From RYN-230 sp963770535 (GTDB lineage: Bacteria; Actinomycetota; Actinomycetes; Streptosporangiales; Streptosporangiaceae): DNA of 64,000 nt. The stretch covers positions 682,001 through 746,000 of the forward strand of contig CAVYPZ010000007.1 in assembly GCA_963770535.1 (NCBI GenBank), in the 5' to 3' direction. Position 1 is the first letter of the stretch. Every line of letters begins with the position of its first letter. Below the pieces are notes generated by a model, which saw nothing but the letters and a program-made list of their open reading frames with translations, was not told the DNA's origin and made no database searches. The position numbers were made by a program, and so were the translations under genes. Positions 24,624 to 33,607 of the stretch are shown piece after piece.

Positions 24624-25607
24624 CTAGCGGCGGCCGGGATAAGCCGGCGGGCGGCCGGCGCTGGCGAGCAGCCTGTCGCCCAGCGGGGTGACTGAATGCA
24701 GCACAGCCTTCCCGGCGCGCGCGGTGACGATCAGCCCGGCAGCCCGCAGCGTTTTCGTGTGGCCTGATACCGCGGCGGCGGTGACGTGGAGTTCCCGGGC
24801 GAGTTCGCTGGTGGTGCGCTCGGTGACCGCAAGCTCCAGGATGGCGGCGCGGGTGCGTCCGAGCAACTCGCCAAGCGGGTCTTCGGTGACCTCCTCGACC
24901 AGGGGGAGGGGGGTGAGCGCCGGGTAAACGACGACTGCGGAGCCGTCAGGGTGCTCACCGAGCATCGGCCGGCCGGTCCAGAACAAGGACGGCAGCAGCA
25001 TCAGCCCGGCGCCGCCTGGGTACAGATCCAGCTCCTCCGGGGCCTCGATCTGCAGCATTGTCCCCTTCCAGCTGACCAGGGGATTCAGCGCGGTCAGCGT
25101 ATCTTGCAGGCCCAGCTCAGCCAGCAGCCTGCTCCGCCAGGCCACCTCCGACCTGAATCCGCTGTGCACCTGCGGCAGGTCGTCCTGGAGCAGGTAGCGG
25201 TAGGCCAGGCGCAGCGCCCGGACGAGGTCCTGCCAGGTATCGCGGTCCCGTTCGGCCAGCATGCGGGCCAGGGGCGTAGGCGACCTGGCAGCGTAAACGC
25301 GCCGCATTTCCTCGGCCGCGAAGGACGCCGGCGTCTGCTCCACCAGCGCCAGGCCCTCGGCCAGGTCAGTGCTGAACGGATCGAGGAAGACAGGACCGGT
25401 CGCCGACGCTGGCACCAACTCCAGCAGGGCACGCAGCTGCGGCGGGAACCTGGCGGCCGCCGCGCGGCGCCAGCGGCCGAATCCCGGGTCGCGGCGCTGC
25501 AGTGCGGCCAGCGCGAGCCCCACCTCAATGAGCGGGGCAGGCTGGCTGGCGAACCTGGTGCGGAGCAGGTCCTCAGCCGTCAGGTGGACACGCAGCATGT
25601 CAGGCAT
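24624..25607 (-). CDS. ArsR-like winged-helix transcriptional regulator
   Basis: 327 residues. The C-terminal third is a winged HTH (RAAILELAVTERTTSELAREL, HVTAAAVSGHTKTLRAAGLI, VTPLGDRLL) of the ArsR type; the long N-terminal part is a DUF5937-like domain seen in actinobacterial ArsR-like regulators. No metal-binding cysteine motif is visible, so the signal is unlikely to be a metal. It is divergent from the frameshifted secreted-protein gene and ends 3 nt from the convergent STAS gene. Confidence 0.82.
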   Translation of the reverse strand: MPDMLRVHLTAEDLLRTRFASQPAPLIEVGLALAALQRRDPGFGRWRRAAAARFPPQLRALLELVPASATGPVFLDPFSTDLAEGLALVEQTPASFAAEEMRRVYAARSPTPLARMLAERDRDTWQDLVRALRLAYRYLLQDDLPQVHSGFRSEVAWRSRLLAELGLQDTLTALNPLVSWKGTMLQIEAPEELDLYPGGAGLMLLPSLFWTGRPMLGEHPDGSAVVVYPALTPLPLVEEVTEDPLGELLGRTRAAILELAVTERTTSELARELHVTAAAVSGHTKTLRAAGLIVTARAGKAVLHSVTPLGDRLLASAGRPPAYPGRR

Positions 25608-25703
25608 CCCGTCGTGGCGGACGTTTTAGTCCTGGTTTAAAGGATCGCATCCGGTGCGGGGCGCCGGCAGGCTCGTGGCAACTGCTATCGAGGAGGTACC
25701 CGG

Positions 25704-26226
25704 GTGAGACTTCGCCATCTCGCGGCCGTGCCGGCCGCGATCCTGGCCGCCCTGCTCAGTGCGCCGGCTGCGGCCAGTGCCGCAAACGCCAGCCCCGTCC
25801 CCTGGCAGCCCTACCGGACCGCGCCGTGGACCGACGCACCGGGCCAGGTGTGCACGTTCGGGATCGCCACCGCGATCATTGTCGAACCAGGAGCAGTACC
25901 GGACACTGGCGAGTTACCCGGACGGCAGCCCGAAGCTCCAGGAGTTCCGCGGCCCGCTGTTCGTCCGTTACACCAACACGAGCACGAACGAGTCCGTCGT
26001 ACGTGACCTGTCGGGCTACGGCTGGTTCCGCTACGCCCCGGACGGGGGAAACGACGCGTTCATCGCCAGCCACATCGGCCTCACGGTACAGGTGGGCAAT
26101 ACCGGGTTCCCGCCAGGTGAGTGGGTCATCACCGGCCAGTCAGAAGTCAGCGTCAGCAGCTCCGGCACGATCAATGTGCGGCTGCTGCACGCCACCGCCG
26201 AGAACCTGTGCCGCACGTTGTCCTAG
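25704..26226 (+). pseudogene. Secreted protein gene with a frameshift
   Basis: GTG at 25704 has AGGAGG 7 nt upstream and opens a clear Sec signal peptide (RLRHLAAVPAAILAALLSAPAAASAA). This frame is good to about 25890 (QVCTFGIATAIIVE). The same protein then continues one base over: QEQYRTLASYPDGSPKLQEF, LFVRYTNTSTNESVVRDLSG, ending LCRTLS at 26226. Joining needs one extra base skipped near GTCGAACCAGG (about 25884-25896). The product would be about 173 residues, exported, function unknown. Real mutation and sequencing error cannot be separated here. Confidence 0.75.
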
Positions 26227-26241
26227 CCGGGACCCGGCGAT

Positions 26242-26263
26242 CCCGCGGCGGCTCCGCCGCGGG
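26242..26263 (+). terminator. GC hairpin after the secreted-protein gene
   Basis: CCCGCGGCGG / CCGCCGCGGG, a perfect inverted repeat with a very short loop, 15 nt after the stop at 26226. No U-tract follows, as is common in actinomycete terminators. Confidence 0.6.
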
Positions 26264-26357
26264 CCGCCACCATCGACTTGCGCGCGGTTCCCGGACGGCT
26301 GGTGTCATCGCGGCGTTAGCCTCCTGCCCCTGGGCGTAATGTCAGCCAGGTGGGCGG

Positions 26358-27119
26358 ATGAGTGATAGCCGGGCGGCGGTCCTGTGGGGACTGATCGCGG
26401 AACACGCCGCCGCGGCCGGCCGCCGGGTGGCGGTGGCCGACGTGTGCACGGTCGCCGTCTCCGCTGCCCAGGCCAGCGGCGCGTGGGTGGCCGCGGCCAG
26501 CAGCCGGGGACCAGATTTTGTCATGTACGTGACGGACCGGGCCAGCGAGCGGCTCGCGGAACTCCAGCTGACGCTGGGCGAAGGGCCGTGCCCGGACGTG
26601 CTGGCCACCGCGGCTCCGGTCCTGGCCGCCGACCTGGGTGACGGGGAATCCGGCCGGCGGTGGCCCGCGTTCACGCCGGAAGCCCGCGACAGCGGCGCCA
26701 GGGCCGTGTTCGCGTTCCCGCTGATGATCGGGGCGATCCGCGCCGGGGTCATCGGCCTCTACCGCCACTCACCCGGCGCCCTGTCCAGCCCGCAGCTTCG
26801 TGACTGCCTCCTGCTGGCGGACACGGCAACCATGCTGCTGCTCGACAGCCTGGGAGGTGGCGGTAAACCGGCTGCTGGCGGGAATGGGCATGAAACAGCG
26901 CCAGGCGGGCAGTCCCCCGATCTGGCCGTGCACCGCGTGGAGATCGACCAGGCCACCGGCATGCTCACCGAGCAGCTCGGCCTCACCGCCGCGGAAGCCT
27001 ACGCCAGGCTGCGGGCCTACGCTTATGCCCGGGACAGGCGGCTGGCCGACGTGGCCGGTGACATCGTCGCCCGGCGACTGCGCCTGGACCCCGATCCAGG
27101 TCAGGGCGCCAGGCCATGA
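26358..27119 (+). CDS. GAF and ANTAR domain protein
   Basis: 253 residues. N-terminal GAF sensor domain (LTLGEGPCPDVLATAAPVLA; AVFAFPLMIGAIRAGVIGLYR), a Gly-rich linker, then a C-terminal ANTAR RNA-binding domain (HRVEIDQATGMLTEQLGLTAAEAYARL). ANTAR domains bind dual hairpins in nascent mRNA and prevent termination. It is followed 74 nt later by a second protein of the same architecture, so the two probably work together. Confidence 0.88.
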   Translation: MSDSRAAVLWGLIAEHAAAAGRRVAVADVCTVAVSAAQASGAWVAAASSRGPDFVMYVTDRASERLAELQLTLGEGPCPDVLATAAPVLAADLGDGESGRRWPAFTPEARDSGARAVFAFPLMIGAIRAGVIGLYRHSPGALSSPQLRDCLLLADTATMLLLDSLGGGGKPAAGGNGHETAPGGQSPDLAVHRVEIDQATGMLTEQLGLTAAEAYARLRAYAYARDRRLADVAGDIVARRLRLDPDPGQGARP

Positions 27120-27193
27120 CACATCCGGTGGCCCCCGGGCACGCTCACGGGGACAACGGCGCTTTTCTGCCCGCGACGAGAAGGTGAACCCAG

Positions 27194-27916
27194 ATGGACT
27201 CCGAACTGCTCTCCGACACCTTCGTCAACCTGGCCGACACTATGGTCGCCGACTTCGACATCATCGATTTCCTGCACATGCTCACCGACCGCAGCGTCGC
27301 CCTGCTGGCCGCGTCCGCGGCCGGTGTCGTGCTCGCCGACCCGCGCGGCGAACTGCGGGTCGCAGCGGCGTCCAGCGAGGCGGCCGGCATGGCGGAGCTG
27401 TTCCAGATCCAGAACGACCAGGGACCGTGCCTGGATTGCTTCCGGACCGGCCAGGCAGTCTCGGCTGCTGACCTTGCCGAGCCGGGGACACCGTGGCCCC
27501 GGTTCGCCTCCGCCGCCACCAAGGCCGGGTTCCGCACGGTCGAGGCCCTGCCGATGCGGCTCCGTGACCAGGTCATCGGGGCGCTGAACCTCTTCCGGGC
27601 CATCCCCGGGCCCTTTGAGCCAGCAGACCTGCGGATCGCCCAGGCCCTGGCCGACGTGGCGACCATCGGCCTGCTCCAGGAACGCAGCCTGCGCCGCAGC
27701 GAGACCGTGGCCGAGCAGCTCCAGGCCGCCCTCAACAGCCGGGTCGTCATCGAGCAGGCCAAGGGCAAGCTCGCCGAGCGCCTTGCCACCGACATGGACG
27801 GGGCCTTCCGGATGCTCCGTGACCATGCCCGCAACACCAACCAGCGCCTGACCGATGTTGCCCGTCACTTCGTCGACAGCACCTCCGCGGATTTCCCGTC
27901 ACCACCGCAGCGCTAG
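27194..27916 (+). CDS. GAF and ANTAR domain protein
   Basis: 240 residues, same plan as its upstream neighbour. GAF domain: ITD-like start, FQIQNDQGPCLDCFRTGQAV, VEALPMRLRDQVIGALNLF; ANTAR domain: LNSRVVIEQAKGKLAERLATDMDGAFRMLRDHARN, the better conserved of the two. This GAF-ANTAR type is common in mycobacteria and streptomycetes. The last bases overlap a TetR remnant on the other strand. Confidence 0.9.
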   Translation: MDSELLSDTFVNLADTMVADFDIIDFLHMLTDRSVALLAASAAGVVLADPRGELRVAAASSEAAGMAELFQIQNDQGPCLDCFRTGQAVSAADLAEPGTPWPRFASAATKAGFRTVEALPMRLRDQVIGALNLFRAIPGPFEPADLRIAQALADVATIGLLQERSLRRSETVAEQLQAALNSRVVIEQAKGKLAERLATDMDGAFRMLRDHARNTNQRLTDVARHFVDSTSADFPSPPQR

Positions 27917-28080
27917 CACACCTCTGAACTGGCCGGGGGGTTCTTACCGGGGGGAGGCAGCGTGGTGGCCAGGCCGGCCAGGAGGATGTCGAGACCCTGG
28001 TCGAGTTCGGCTGCGCCGTCGTAGCGGGCCAGCACCGAGGCGAGGCTGCGCAGCACCGGGAACTCGCCGATGGGCAGCCG
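27913..28080 (-). pseudogene. Remnant: C-terminal end of a TetR/AcrR regulator
   Basis: Minus strand, ending at TAG 27913-27915, reads RLPIGEFPVLRSLASVLARY, then GAAELDQGLDILLAGL, which is the typical last two helices of TetR-family ligand domains. No start codon, HTH or further match is seen upstream before the GlsB-like gene 40 nt away, so about 150 N-terminal residues are lost. Confidence 0.6.
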
Positions 28081-28120
28081 GGCACGACCGGCGCGCCGGG
28101 AGCTGGCCCGGGCACTCCCG

Positions 28121-28417
28121 CTAGCGGTGCGCGAACCAGCGGGACCGGGCCGACCCGCTGGACCGGCTGGTGATCAGATGGAAGACGAGCAGCAGGACCG
28201 CCGCGCCCACGACCGCGGTGATCCAGGTGGACAGGTTGAAGAAGCCCTGCAAGCTGTGGATGTGGAACAGCTTGGTCGCTACCCAGCCCCCCAGCAGCGC
28301 CCCGACGATGCCGATCACGCAGGTGAGGATAAGACCCTGTGATCTCTTGCCGGGGATCAGCATATTGGCGAGCAAGCCTGCGGCCAGGCCGAGAACAATC
28401 CAGGCGATGATGCCCAT
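28121..28417 (-). CDS. GlsB/YeaQ/YmgE family small membrane protein
   Basis: 98 residues. Three hydrophobic helices: IIAWIVLGLAAGLLANML, LILTCVIGIVGALLGGWVA and ITAVVGAAVLLLVFHLI. The pattern IVLGLxAGxLA with PGK is the transglycosylase-associated (GlsB/YeaQ/YmgE) signature, which is often stress-induced. ATG 28417 has GGAGT 6 nt upstream; the longer open frame is spurious. Confidence 0.92.
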   Translation of the reverse strand: MGIIAWIVLGLAAGLLANMLIPGKRSQGLILTCVIGIVGALLGGWVATKLFHIHSLQGFFNLSTWITAVVGAAVLLLVFHLITSRSSGSARSRWFAHR

Positions 28418-28785
28418 ACCGACTCCTATAGCCAGTGACGAGATGACGCACGCGGTTGTCCGGTCATGCTCGGGCAGATCGCAGCGGGAGGAAACCTCCC
28501 GTGACTTCTCACCATCCCTCGGTCCATGGCGTCTTGCCGGCACCGTTTCCGTGCACGAAAAAAATCCGGATCCTGCTGTGCACACGCGGATAATTCGCGG
28601 GCGCAGCTGCCAGGGTCCGGAGCGTTGGTCGTATCGTACCCTTTCCCGGTTGCCATGCACAGGGCATTCCATGCCAATAACGGATTTCCCGCCGTGGGCA
28701 CTGCCGGTGCCCGGGCCGGTGCGGCGGTGATGCGCCGGAAATAGGAATAAAGCACGCCCATGCCTGGCCTTACCCGGTCCTGGCC
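28418..28785. other. Intergenic region, nothing recognised
   Basis: 368 bp of somewhat lower GC, including an A-run near 28558. It must contain the promoter of the GlsB-like gene. No convincing coding sequence or RNA structure was seen. Confidence 0.4.
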
Positions 28786-29502
28786 TCAGCCCGCCCCCTG
28801 GGCGGGGGCAAAACGGAGCCTCAGCCCGAGCTTGCGCAGCACCAGCAGGAACCACAAGGTGGACGCCGCAGCCCCGGCGGCGATGAGCGCGGCGGTGGCG
28901 ACGGTGGAGAGCATCAGGAATACCCCCGCCGGCTCGGTCTCCATCAGCACCGCCAGGCTGGCCGTGAGCAGCAGGAAGATGTCCGCCCACAGCCAGGTCG
29001 CCCTTTGGAAGAAGCGTTGCAGGCCCGGGTGGTGAGTAGCCGGCTGCCGCAGCGCGACCACTTCAGCCGCCAATCTGGCGACGAGCGGGTTGGGGCCGTG
29101 GGCCGTCCGCGCGAACAGGAGGCACATGCAGAAGTTCGCGAGCGGGAACTGCAGCAGGAAGAGCCAGAGGTCACCGGTGGCGAGTACCACAGCGGTCTGG
29201 ACCGTGAGTACCAGCGCCGAGATCGTCAGGAGGCTGGGCACGGATCCAGTCGCGACCTTGCGGATCCCGGCGGTGAGCCAGATGGCCGCCAGTCCGGCGA
29301 TCAGACCCGCGTCGCGGCCGTCGAGCCAGGCCGCCACCACGTAGGCCGCCACGGGCAGCCCCACGGACTCGGTCATATTCCAGCCCACGGTCAGCAGCAG
29401 CCGCAGTGGCCTGGGCAGCTCCAGATCCTCGGGCCCCCGGGTACTGACGGCCGGGGAAGGCCGGGTGCCGTCGTGACGGGCTCTCAACATGCGCGCAATC
29501 AT
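28786..29502 (-). CDS. Polytopic membrane protein (VC0807-like)
   Basis: 238 residues with about six hydrophobic segments, for example SVGLPVAAYVVAAWL, LLTISALVLTVQTAVVLATG, WLFLLQFPLANFCMCLLFA and VFLMLSTVATAALIAAGAA. The layout resembles the VC0807-type family of unknown function. The N-terminal 30 residues are polar and cytosolic. Stand-alone gene with no clear partner. Confidence 0.75.
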   Translation of the reverse strand: MIARMLRARHDGTRPSPAVSTRGPEDLELPRPLRLLLTVGWNMTESVGLPVAAYVVAAWLDGRDAGLIAGLAAIWLTAGIRKVATGSVPSLLTISALVLTVQTAVVLATGDLWLFLLQFPLANFCMCLLFARTAHGPNPLVARLAAEVVALRQPATHHPGLQRFFQRATWLWADIFLLLTASLAVLMETEPAGVFLMLSTVATAALIAAGAAASTLWFLLVLRKLGLRLRFAPAQGAG

Positions 29503-29799
29503 CAGCCCCGCCTCGCGGAGGTATGAATGCAGCGAGGCGGTTTCGAGACTTGGCGTACGGTCCAGACCCGATCGGGAACTCGTTCAGGCTGCCTGAGCAA
29601 GTGCTCTCCTGAGCGTACGCCGTTTCGCGCGATCGTGGTCACCAGAGCCCGCGGGCACGGAGCGGGCTGGTGCCGCGGCCGGCGGGTGCCGCCCGCGCGG
29701 GACAGGGGCGGATATCCGGCGTAATGTCCATGGTGAGGAACTTGGTGAATTAGCCGCTGGGTCAGGCCCCCGCCTTGCTGCTGCAGCAGGAAGGCCCCC
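29503..29799. other. Intergenic region, nothing recognised
   Basis: About 300 bp between divergent membrane-protein genes. It holds the promoters of both. No gene or RNA feature was recognised apart from the short leader frame that follows. Confidence 0.4.
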
Positions 29800-29832
29800 A
29801 TGCTCGTCCTGACCCGCACGCGGCATGCCTAG
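29800..29832 (+). CDS. Possible 10-codon leader peptide overlapping the next gene
   Basis: ATG at 29800 is preceded by AGGAAGG (a good ribosome site, about 6 nt spacing) and encodes MLVLTRTRHA, ending TAG at 29830-29832. It overlaps the ATG at 29825 of the following gene, which itself has no ribosome site, so ribosomes finishing the leader could restart there. Inferred from the sequence arrangement only. Confidence 0.4.
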   Translation: MLVLTRTRHA

Positions 29833-30949
29833 TCCCGCCACCGAAGGCCGGCCCGGGCGCAGCCGGAAAGTACTCCGCACCGCGGCGTCGGCCGCCCTTA
29901 TCGCGGCCACCTTCGGGTTCGCCATCCCGCGTTTCGCGTCCTACCGCAGTGTCTGGGCCAGCCTCCACGCGATGACCTGGCCGTACACCCTGCTCGTCGG
30001 CACTGCAGCCGCCGCGAGCATGATGTCCTACTGGATCACGATCCGGGCGGTGCTGCCCCGGCTGAAGCTGCGCCAGGCCGCTGCGGTCAACCTCGGCTCG
30101 AACGCGGTAGCCAACACACTGCCCGCCGGCGGCGCCCTGGCCATGGGCATCAGCTGGGCGATGCTCTCCAGCTGGGGTCTGTCCACCGCCGACTACGTCC
30201 TCTACACGCTCGTGACAGGGATCTGGAACGTCTTCACCCTCCTGGGCATGCCCGTCCTCGCGCTGCTGGCCATGGCCACGGCCACCCGGCCCGATGCGGT
30301 CCTGATCACCGCCGCGGCGGCAGGCCTGGCCGTGCTCGCGGCCATGGTCACCGGACTGGGCCTGCTGCTGCGCAGCCAGGCCTTCGCGCTCCGCGCGGGC
30401 CGCGTGCTGCAGCGCCTCCTGGCCGCCGCCTGCCGGCTGGCACGCCGGCCACCGCCCGCCGATGCCGCCGGGGCGCTGTCCGGCTTCCGCGACCGGGCCG
30501 GTGCCCTGCTCTCCGCCCGCGGCTGGCGGATCACCGCCGCCACGGTAGCCAGCTACCTCACCCTGTGGCTCGTGCTGCTGGCGTGCCTGCGCGGCACCGG
30601 CCTGTCCCAGGCCCAGATGCCCTGGCAGACCTCCCTCGCGGCCTTTGCTTTCATCCGGCTGCTGACTGCCCTTCCCATTACCCCCGGCGGACTCGGGATC
30701 ACCGAACTCGGCCTGGTTGGCATCCTGGCCGCCGGCGCCGGGCCGGCTGTCAGCGTCCAGGTGACGGCCGCCGTGCTCCTGTACCGGGCGGTCACGTACC
30801 TGCCCCCCATCCCGCTCGGCGCCCTGGCCTGCCTCACGTGGCGGCTCGCCCCCGCTCTCACCGGCCCCGGCCTGCACCACGCCCGCCCGGCCAGCCCGCC
30901 GTTGCTGGCCGTGGCGGGCATTCCTGATCCGGAGGGTGCGCGGAGATAA
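29825..30949 (+). CDS. Lysylphosphatidylglycerol synthase TM region / UPF0104 membrane protein
   Basis: 374 residues, eight or so membrane helices. The family hallmarks are LGSNAVANTLPAGGALAMG near residue 90 and FIRLLTALPITPGGLGITELGLVG near residue 280. These are the flippase-like domain of MprF without its catalytic part; stand-alone members are thought to move lipids or lipid-linked sugars. The short leader frame at 29800 probably provides the ribosome entry. Followed 124 nt later by an aquaporin gene. Confidence 0.88.
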   Translation: MPSPATEGRPGRSRKVLRTAASAALIAATFGFAIPRFASYRSVWASLHAMTWPYTLLVGTAAAASMMSYWITIRAVLPRLKLRQAAAVNLGSNAVANTLPAGGALAMGISWAMLSSWGLSTADYVLYTLVTGIWNVFTLLGMPVLALLAMATATRPDAVLITAAAAGLAVLAAMVTGLGLLLRSQAFALRAGRVLQRLLAAACRLARRPPPADAAGALSGFRDRAGALLSARGWRITAATVASYLTLWLVLLACLRGTGLSQAQMPWQTSLAAFAFIRLLTALPITPGGLGITELGLVGILAAGAGPAVSVQVTAAVLLYRAVTYLPPIPLGALACLTWRLAPALTGPGLHHARPASPPLLAVAGIPDPEGARR

Positions 30950-31073
30950 GCGGCCCCCTGGCCGCGGCGGGGACCTTTGCCCCTGGCCTGCCGGGCGCAG
31001 CCGGGATGATCATGGGCATGTGCCTGTGCGTTTCCGGGAAGCCTCTTCGGTACGGCTGGGGGAGGGATCGGGC

Positions 31074-32009
31074 GTGACGGACGACGTGACTGCGGGCGGG
31101 ACAGACGGCCCGCAGGAAGACGGGACTGCACCGGATGCGGGCGGTGCAGCGGTCCAGCAGGCCGTTCCCGCGGCACTGGGTCCGGCGTTCGCGCGCACGC
31201 ACCACGTGCTCATGCTCGAGTTCGGGGACCGGCGGGACTTCGATGATCCGCGCCGGGAATGGCGGCGGCTGTTCTCGGAACTGCTGGGCACCTTCGCGCT
31301 GGTCCTCGTGGCGGCGGGCGGGGGGCTGCTGCACGCGAAAGGGCAGATCAGCCTGGCCGCGGCGGTCGTCGCCCCGGGCCTGATGGTGATGGCGGTCATC
31401 TTGTTCATGGGTGCGGTCTCCGGCGCGCACCTGAACCCGGCCGTGTCGCTGGCGTTCGCGCTGCGCGGGGACTTCCCGTGGCACCGGGTCCCGGGCTACA
31501 TCGCCATCCAGCTCACCGGGGCGACACTGGCCTGCCTGTTCCTGCGCCTGGTGTTCGGCAACGTCGAGCATCTCGGGGCGACGCTGCCGGGCCCGGGATA
31601 CAAGCCCTGGCAGGCCCTGCTGATGGAGATCGTGCTGACCGCGCTGCTGGTGAGCGTGATCCTGGGTACCGCCTCCGCCGCGCAGAACGTCGGCGCGATC
31701 GCCGCGCTCGGCGTCGGCGGCTACATCGCCCTGGCCGGACTGTGGGCAGCCCCGGTCAGCGGCGCGTCGATGAACCCGGCCCGCTCTTTCGGTCCCGCCC
31801 TGGTCAGCGGTGACTGGAGGAGTTACTGGGTGTACCTCGCGGGGCCGGCCGCGGGTGCGCTGATCGCCGTGGGATGCGCCCTCGTGCTGCGCGGCCGCGG
31901 CGGCGACGCCATCTCGCGTGCGGCAGGCTCCGGCGTGCTGGACCAGGGTGCGCGGGCGGCCAAGGCGAAACTGGCCGAGCGCATCGAGCAAGGCAAATCC
32001 GTCCCCTAG
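31074..32009 (+). CDS. Aquaporin / glycerol facilitator (MIP family)
   Basis: 311 residues, longer than the usual 230-290 because of an about 65-residue polar N-terminal extension and a charged C-terminal tail. Both NPA boxes are present: SGAHLNPAVSLAFA and SGASMNPARSFGPAL, the second with the selectivity-filter Arg. Six helices and two half-helices are readable. GTG at 31074 follows GGGGGAGGG; the open frame from 30936 is less likely. Water or small neutral solute channel; specificity not predictable. Confidence 0.92.
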   Translation: MTDDVTAGGTDGPQEDGTAPDAGGAAVQQAVPAALGPAFARTHHVLMLEFGDRRDFDDPRREWRRLFSELLGTFALVLVAAGGGLLHAKGQISLAAAVVAPGLMVMAVILFMGAVSGAHLNPAVSLAFALRGDFPWHRVPGYIAIQLTGATLACLFLRLVFGNVEHLGATLPGPGYKPWQALLMEIVLTALLVSVILGTASAAQNVGAIAALGVGGYIALAGLWAAPVSGASMNPARSFGPALVSGDWRSYWVYLAGPAAGALIAVGCALVLRGRGGDAISRAAGSGVLDQGARAAKAKLAERIEQGKSVP

Positions 32010-32044
32010 CGCAGGCGCCTGCCCGGCCGGGCGGGCCATCAGAC

Positions 32045-33607
32045 TCACGCTGCGCCACCGGCCGGATCGCCGCCTGCCGGTCCCGGGGTACCGGACGGTG
32101 CCGCCGGGCCGGATGCGGGAACGGCGGAACTGCCCCCCGGCTGAATGCTGAGGACGTGGGCAGTGCTCACCTCGCGTGCCGCGTGGCCACCGGGGGCTTG
32201 TTCCTGGCGCCTGCCCGGGGTGCTCGCCGCACAGGCCAGCGCGGCCAGCGCGAGCATGCCGAAGGCCAGCGGGGACGGGTCTGCCGCGGTACCCGTGCCG
32301 GTGCCGCCCGCCGCGAGGTGCAGTACCCAGGTCACCAGGGCGATGCCGAGTGTGGTGCCGAGGGCCCGCGCCATGTTGATCAGGCCGCCAAGCGTGGCGG
32401 CTGAACCCCTGGGCGCGGAGCGCATGATGGCCGCGTTGTTGGCAGGAATGAATATGCCCAGGCCCAGCCCGGTCAGGGCGAGCAAGACCACGGCCAGGGG
32501 GGTGCCTGGCGGGAGCACCGCGAACAGGGCCAGCGCCAGGGCGGAGATGAGGGAGCCGAGCATGCCGCGCGCGCGGTTCCCCAGATGCGGGGGGAGGACC
32601 GTGTCTGCGGTCAGGGCGGCCACGCCAAACCCGGCCGGCAACGCGGACAGCAGCAGCCCCACGCCAGCCTCACTCCCGGGCCGGGTCCCCAGCACCTGGG
32701 GCACCAGCACCAGGGGCCCGAACAGCACCAGGTACCCCGAGACTGCCCCGCCCAGCGCTCTCGCGAGCCCCTTGCTGCGCAGCATCGCCAGCGGGATGAC
32801 CGGGGACCGGGCACGGGCTTCATGCACCGCGAAGCCAGCGGCCGCCGCGATGGCCGGCAGGGCGAGCCCCGCGGCTGCCCAGCCCGGCATGCCCAGGCCG
32901 CCTGCGGCGGACAAGGCGAGCAGCATGCCTGCGGTGCACACCGCGAGCAGCGAGGTGCCCTGCCAGTCGAAGCGGCCTGGTGAGCTGAAATCTCTGGTCC
33001 GCGGCAGGAGGTACCGCGCGGCCACCACAGCCATGATGCCGACCGGGACGTTGAACCAGTACACGAAGCGCCAGCCGACTGTGACGGTGAGCAGGCCACC
33101 CAGGGTCGGGCCGAGCGCCAGGCCGAGCGACTGCGCGCCCGCCTGCATGCCCAGGGCGAGCCGCAACTTCGGCTTCGGCACGCTGGTCGTCACCAGCGCC
33201 ACGCTGTTCGCCTGCAGCATGGCGGCCCCCGCGGCCTGGACCAGCCTGAAGGCAACCAGCGCGGCAAGGCCCGGCGACAGCCCGCACGCAGCCGACGCGG
33301 CCGTGAAAACACCGAGGCCGTAGGTGTACATGAGCTTGCGGCCGCGGGCGTCGGAGATCCGCCCGGCCGGCGCGAGCAGGGCAACGAGGGTCAGCAGGTA
33401 GACCAGCGATACCCACTGCATCGCGGCCAGCGGGGCATGGAACTCCCGCATCATCGGCCGGAACGTGAGCGTGACGATGCTGACGTCCAGCTGGCCCATG
33501 AAGGCGCCGGAGCATACGACGCCGACGGCGAACCACGGAGCCCAGGGATGACGCCTGACCGCTCCCGGCCGCGGCGTCTCCGCGAGAATGCTTCCTTTGG
33601 CGAACAT
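32045..33607 (-). CDS. MFS drug exporter, DHA2 (14-helix, EmrB/QacA-like)
   Basis: 520 residues with about 14 hydrophobic segments. DHA2 marks: QLDVSIVTLTFRPMMREF at helix 1 (the acidic motif D1), the loop 2-3 motif GRISDARGRKLMY, and LGPTLGGLLTVTVGWRFVYWFNVP at helix 5-6 (motif C). The C-terminal about 60 residues are Pro/Gly/Ala-rich and polar. Proton-coupled efflux of drugs or metabolites. No adjacent regulator. Confidence 0.93.
   Translation of the reverse strand: MFAKGSILAETPRPGAVRRHPWAPWFAVGVVCSGAFMGQLDVSIVTLTFRPMMREFHAPLAAMQWVSLVYLLTLVALLAPAGRISDARGRKLMYTYGLGVFTAASAACGLSPGLAALVAFRLVQAAGAAMLQANSVALVTTSVPKPKLRLALGMQAGAQSLGLALGPTLGGLLTVTVGWRFVYWFNVPVGIMAVVAARYLLPRTRDFSSPGRFDWQGTSLLAVCTAGMLLALSAAGGLGMPGWAAAGLALPAIAAAAGFAVHEARARSPVIPLAMLRSKGLARALGGAVSGYLVLFGPLVLVPQVLGTRPGSEAGVGLLLSALPAGFGVAALTADTVLPPHLGNRARGMLGSLISALALALFAVLPPGTPLAVVLLALTGLGLGIFIPANNAAIMRSAPRGSAATLGGLINMARALGTTLGIALVTWVLHLAAGGTGTGTAADPSPLAFGMLALAALACAASTPGRRQEQAPGGHAAREVSTAHVLSIQPGGSSAVPASGPAAPSGTPGPAGGDPAGGAA

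Noticed and set aside
32011..32032. Palindromes GCAGGCGCCTGC and GCCCGGCCGGGC as a special site
   Set aside because: They lie between convergent genes and are best seen as weak GC-rich termination structures.
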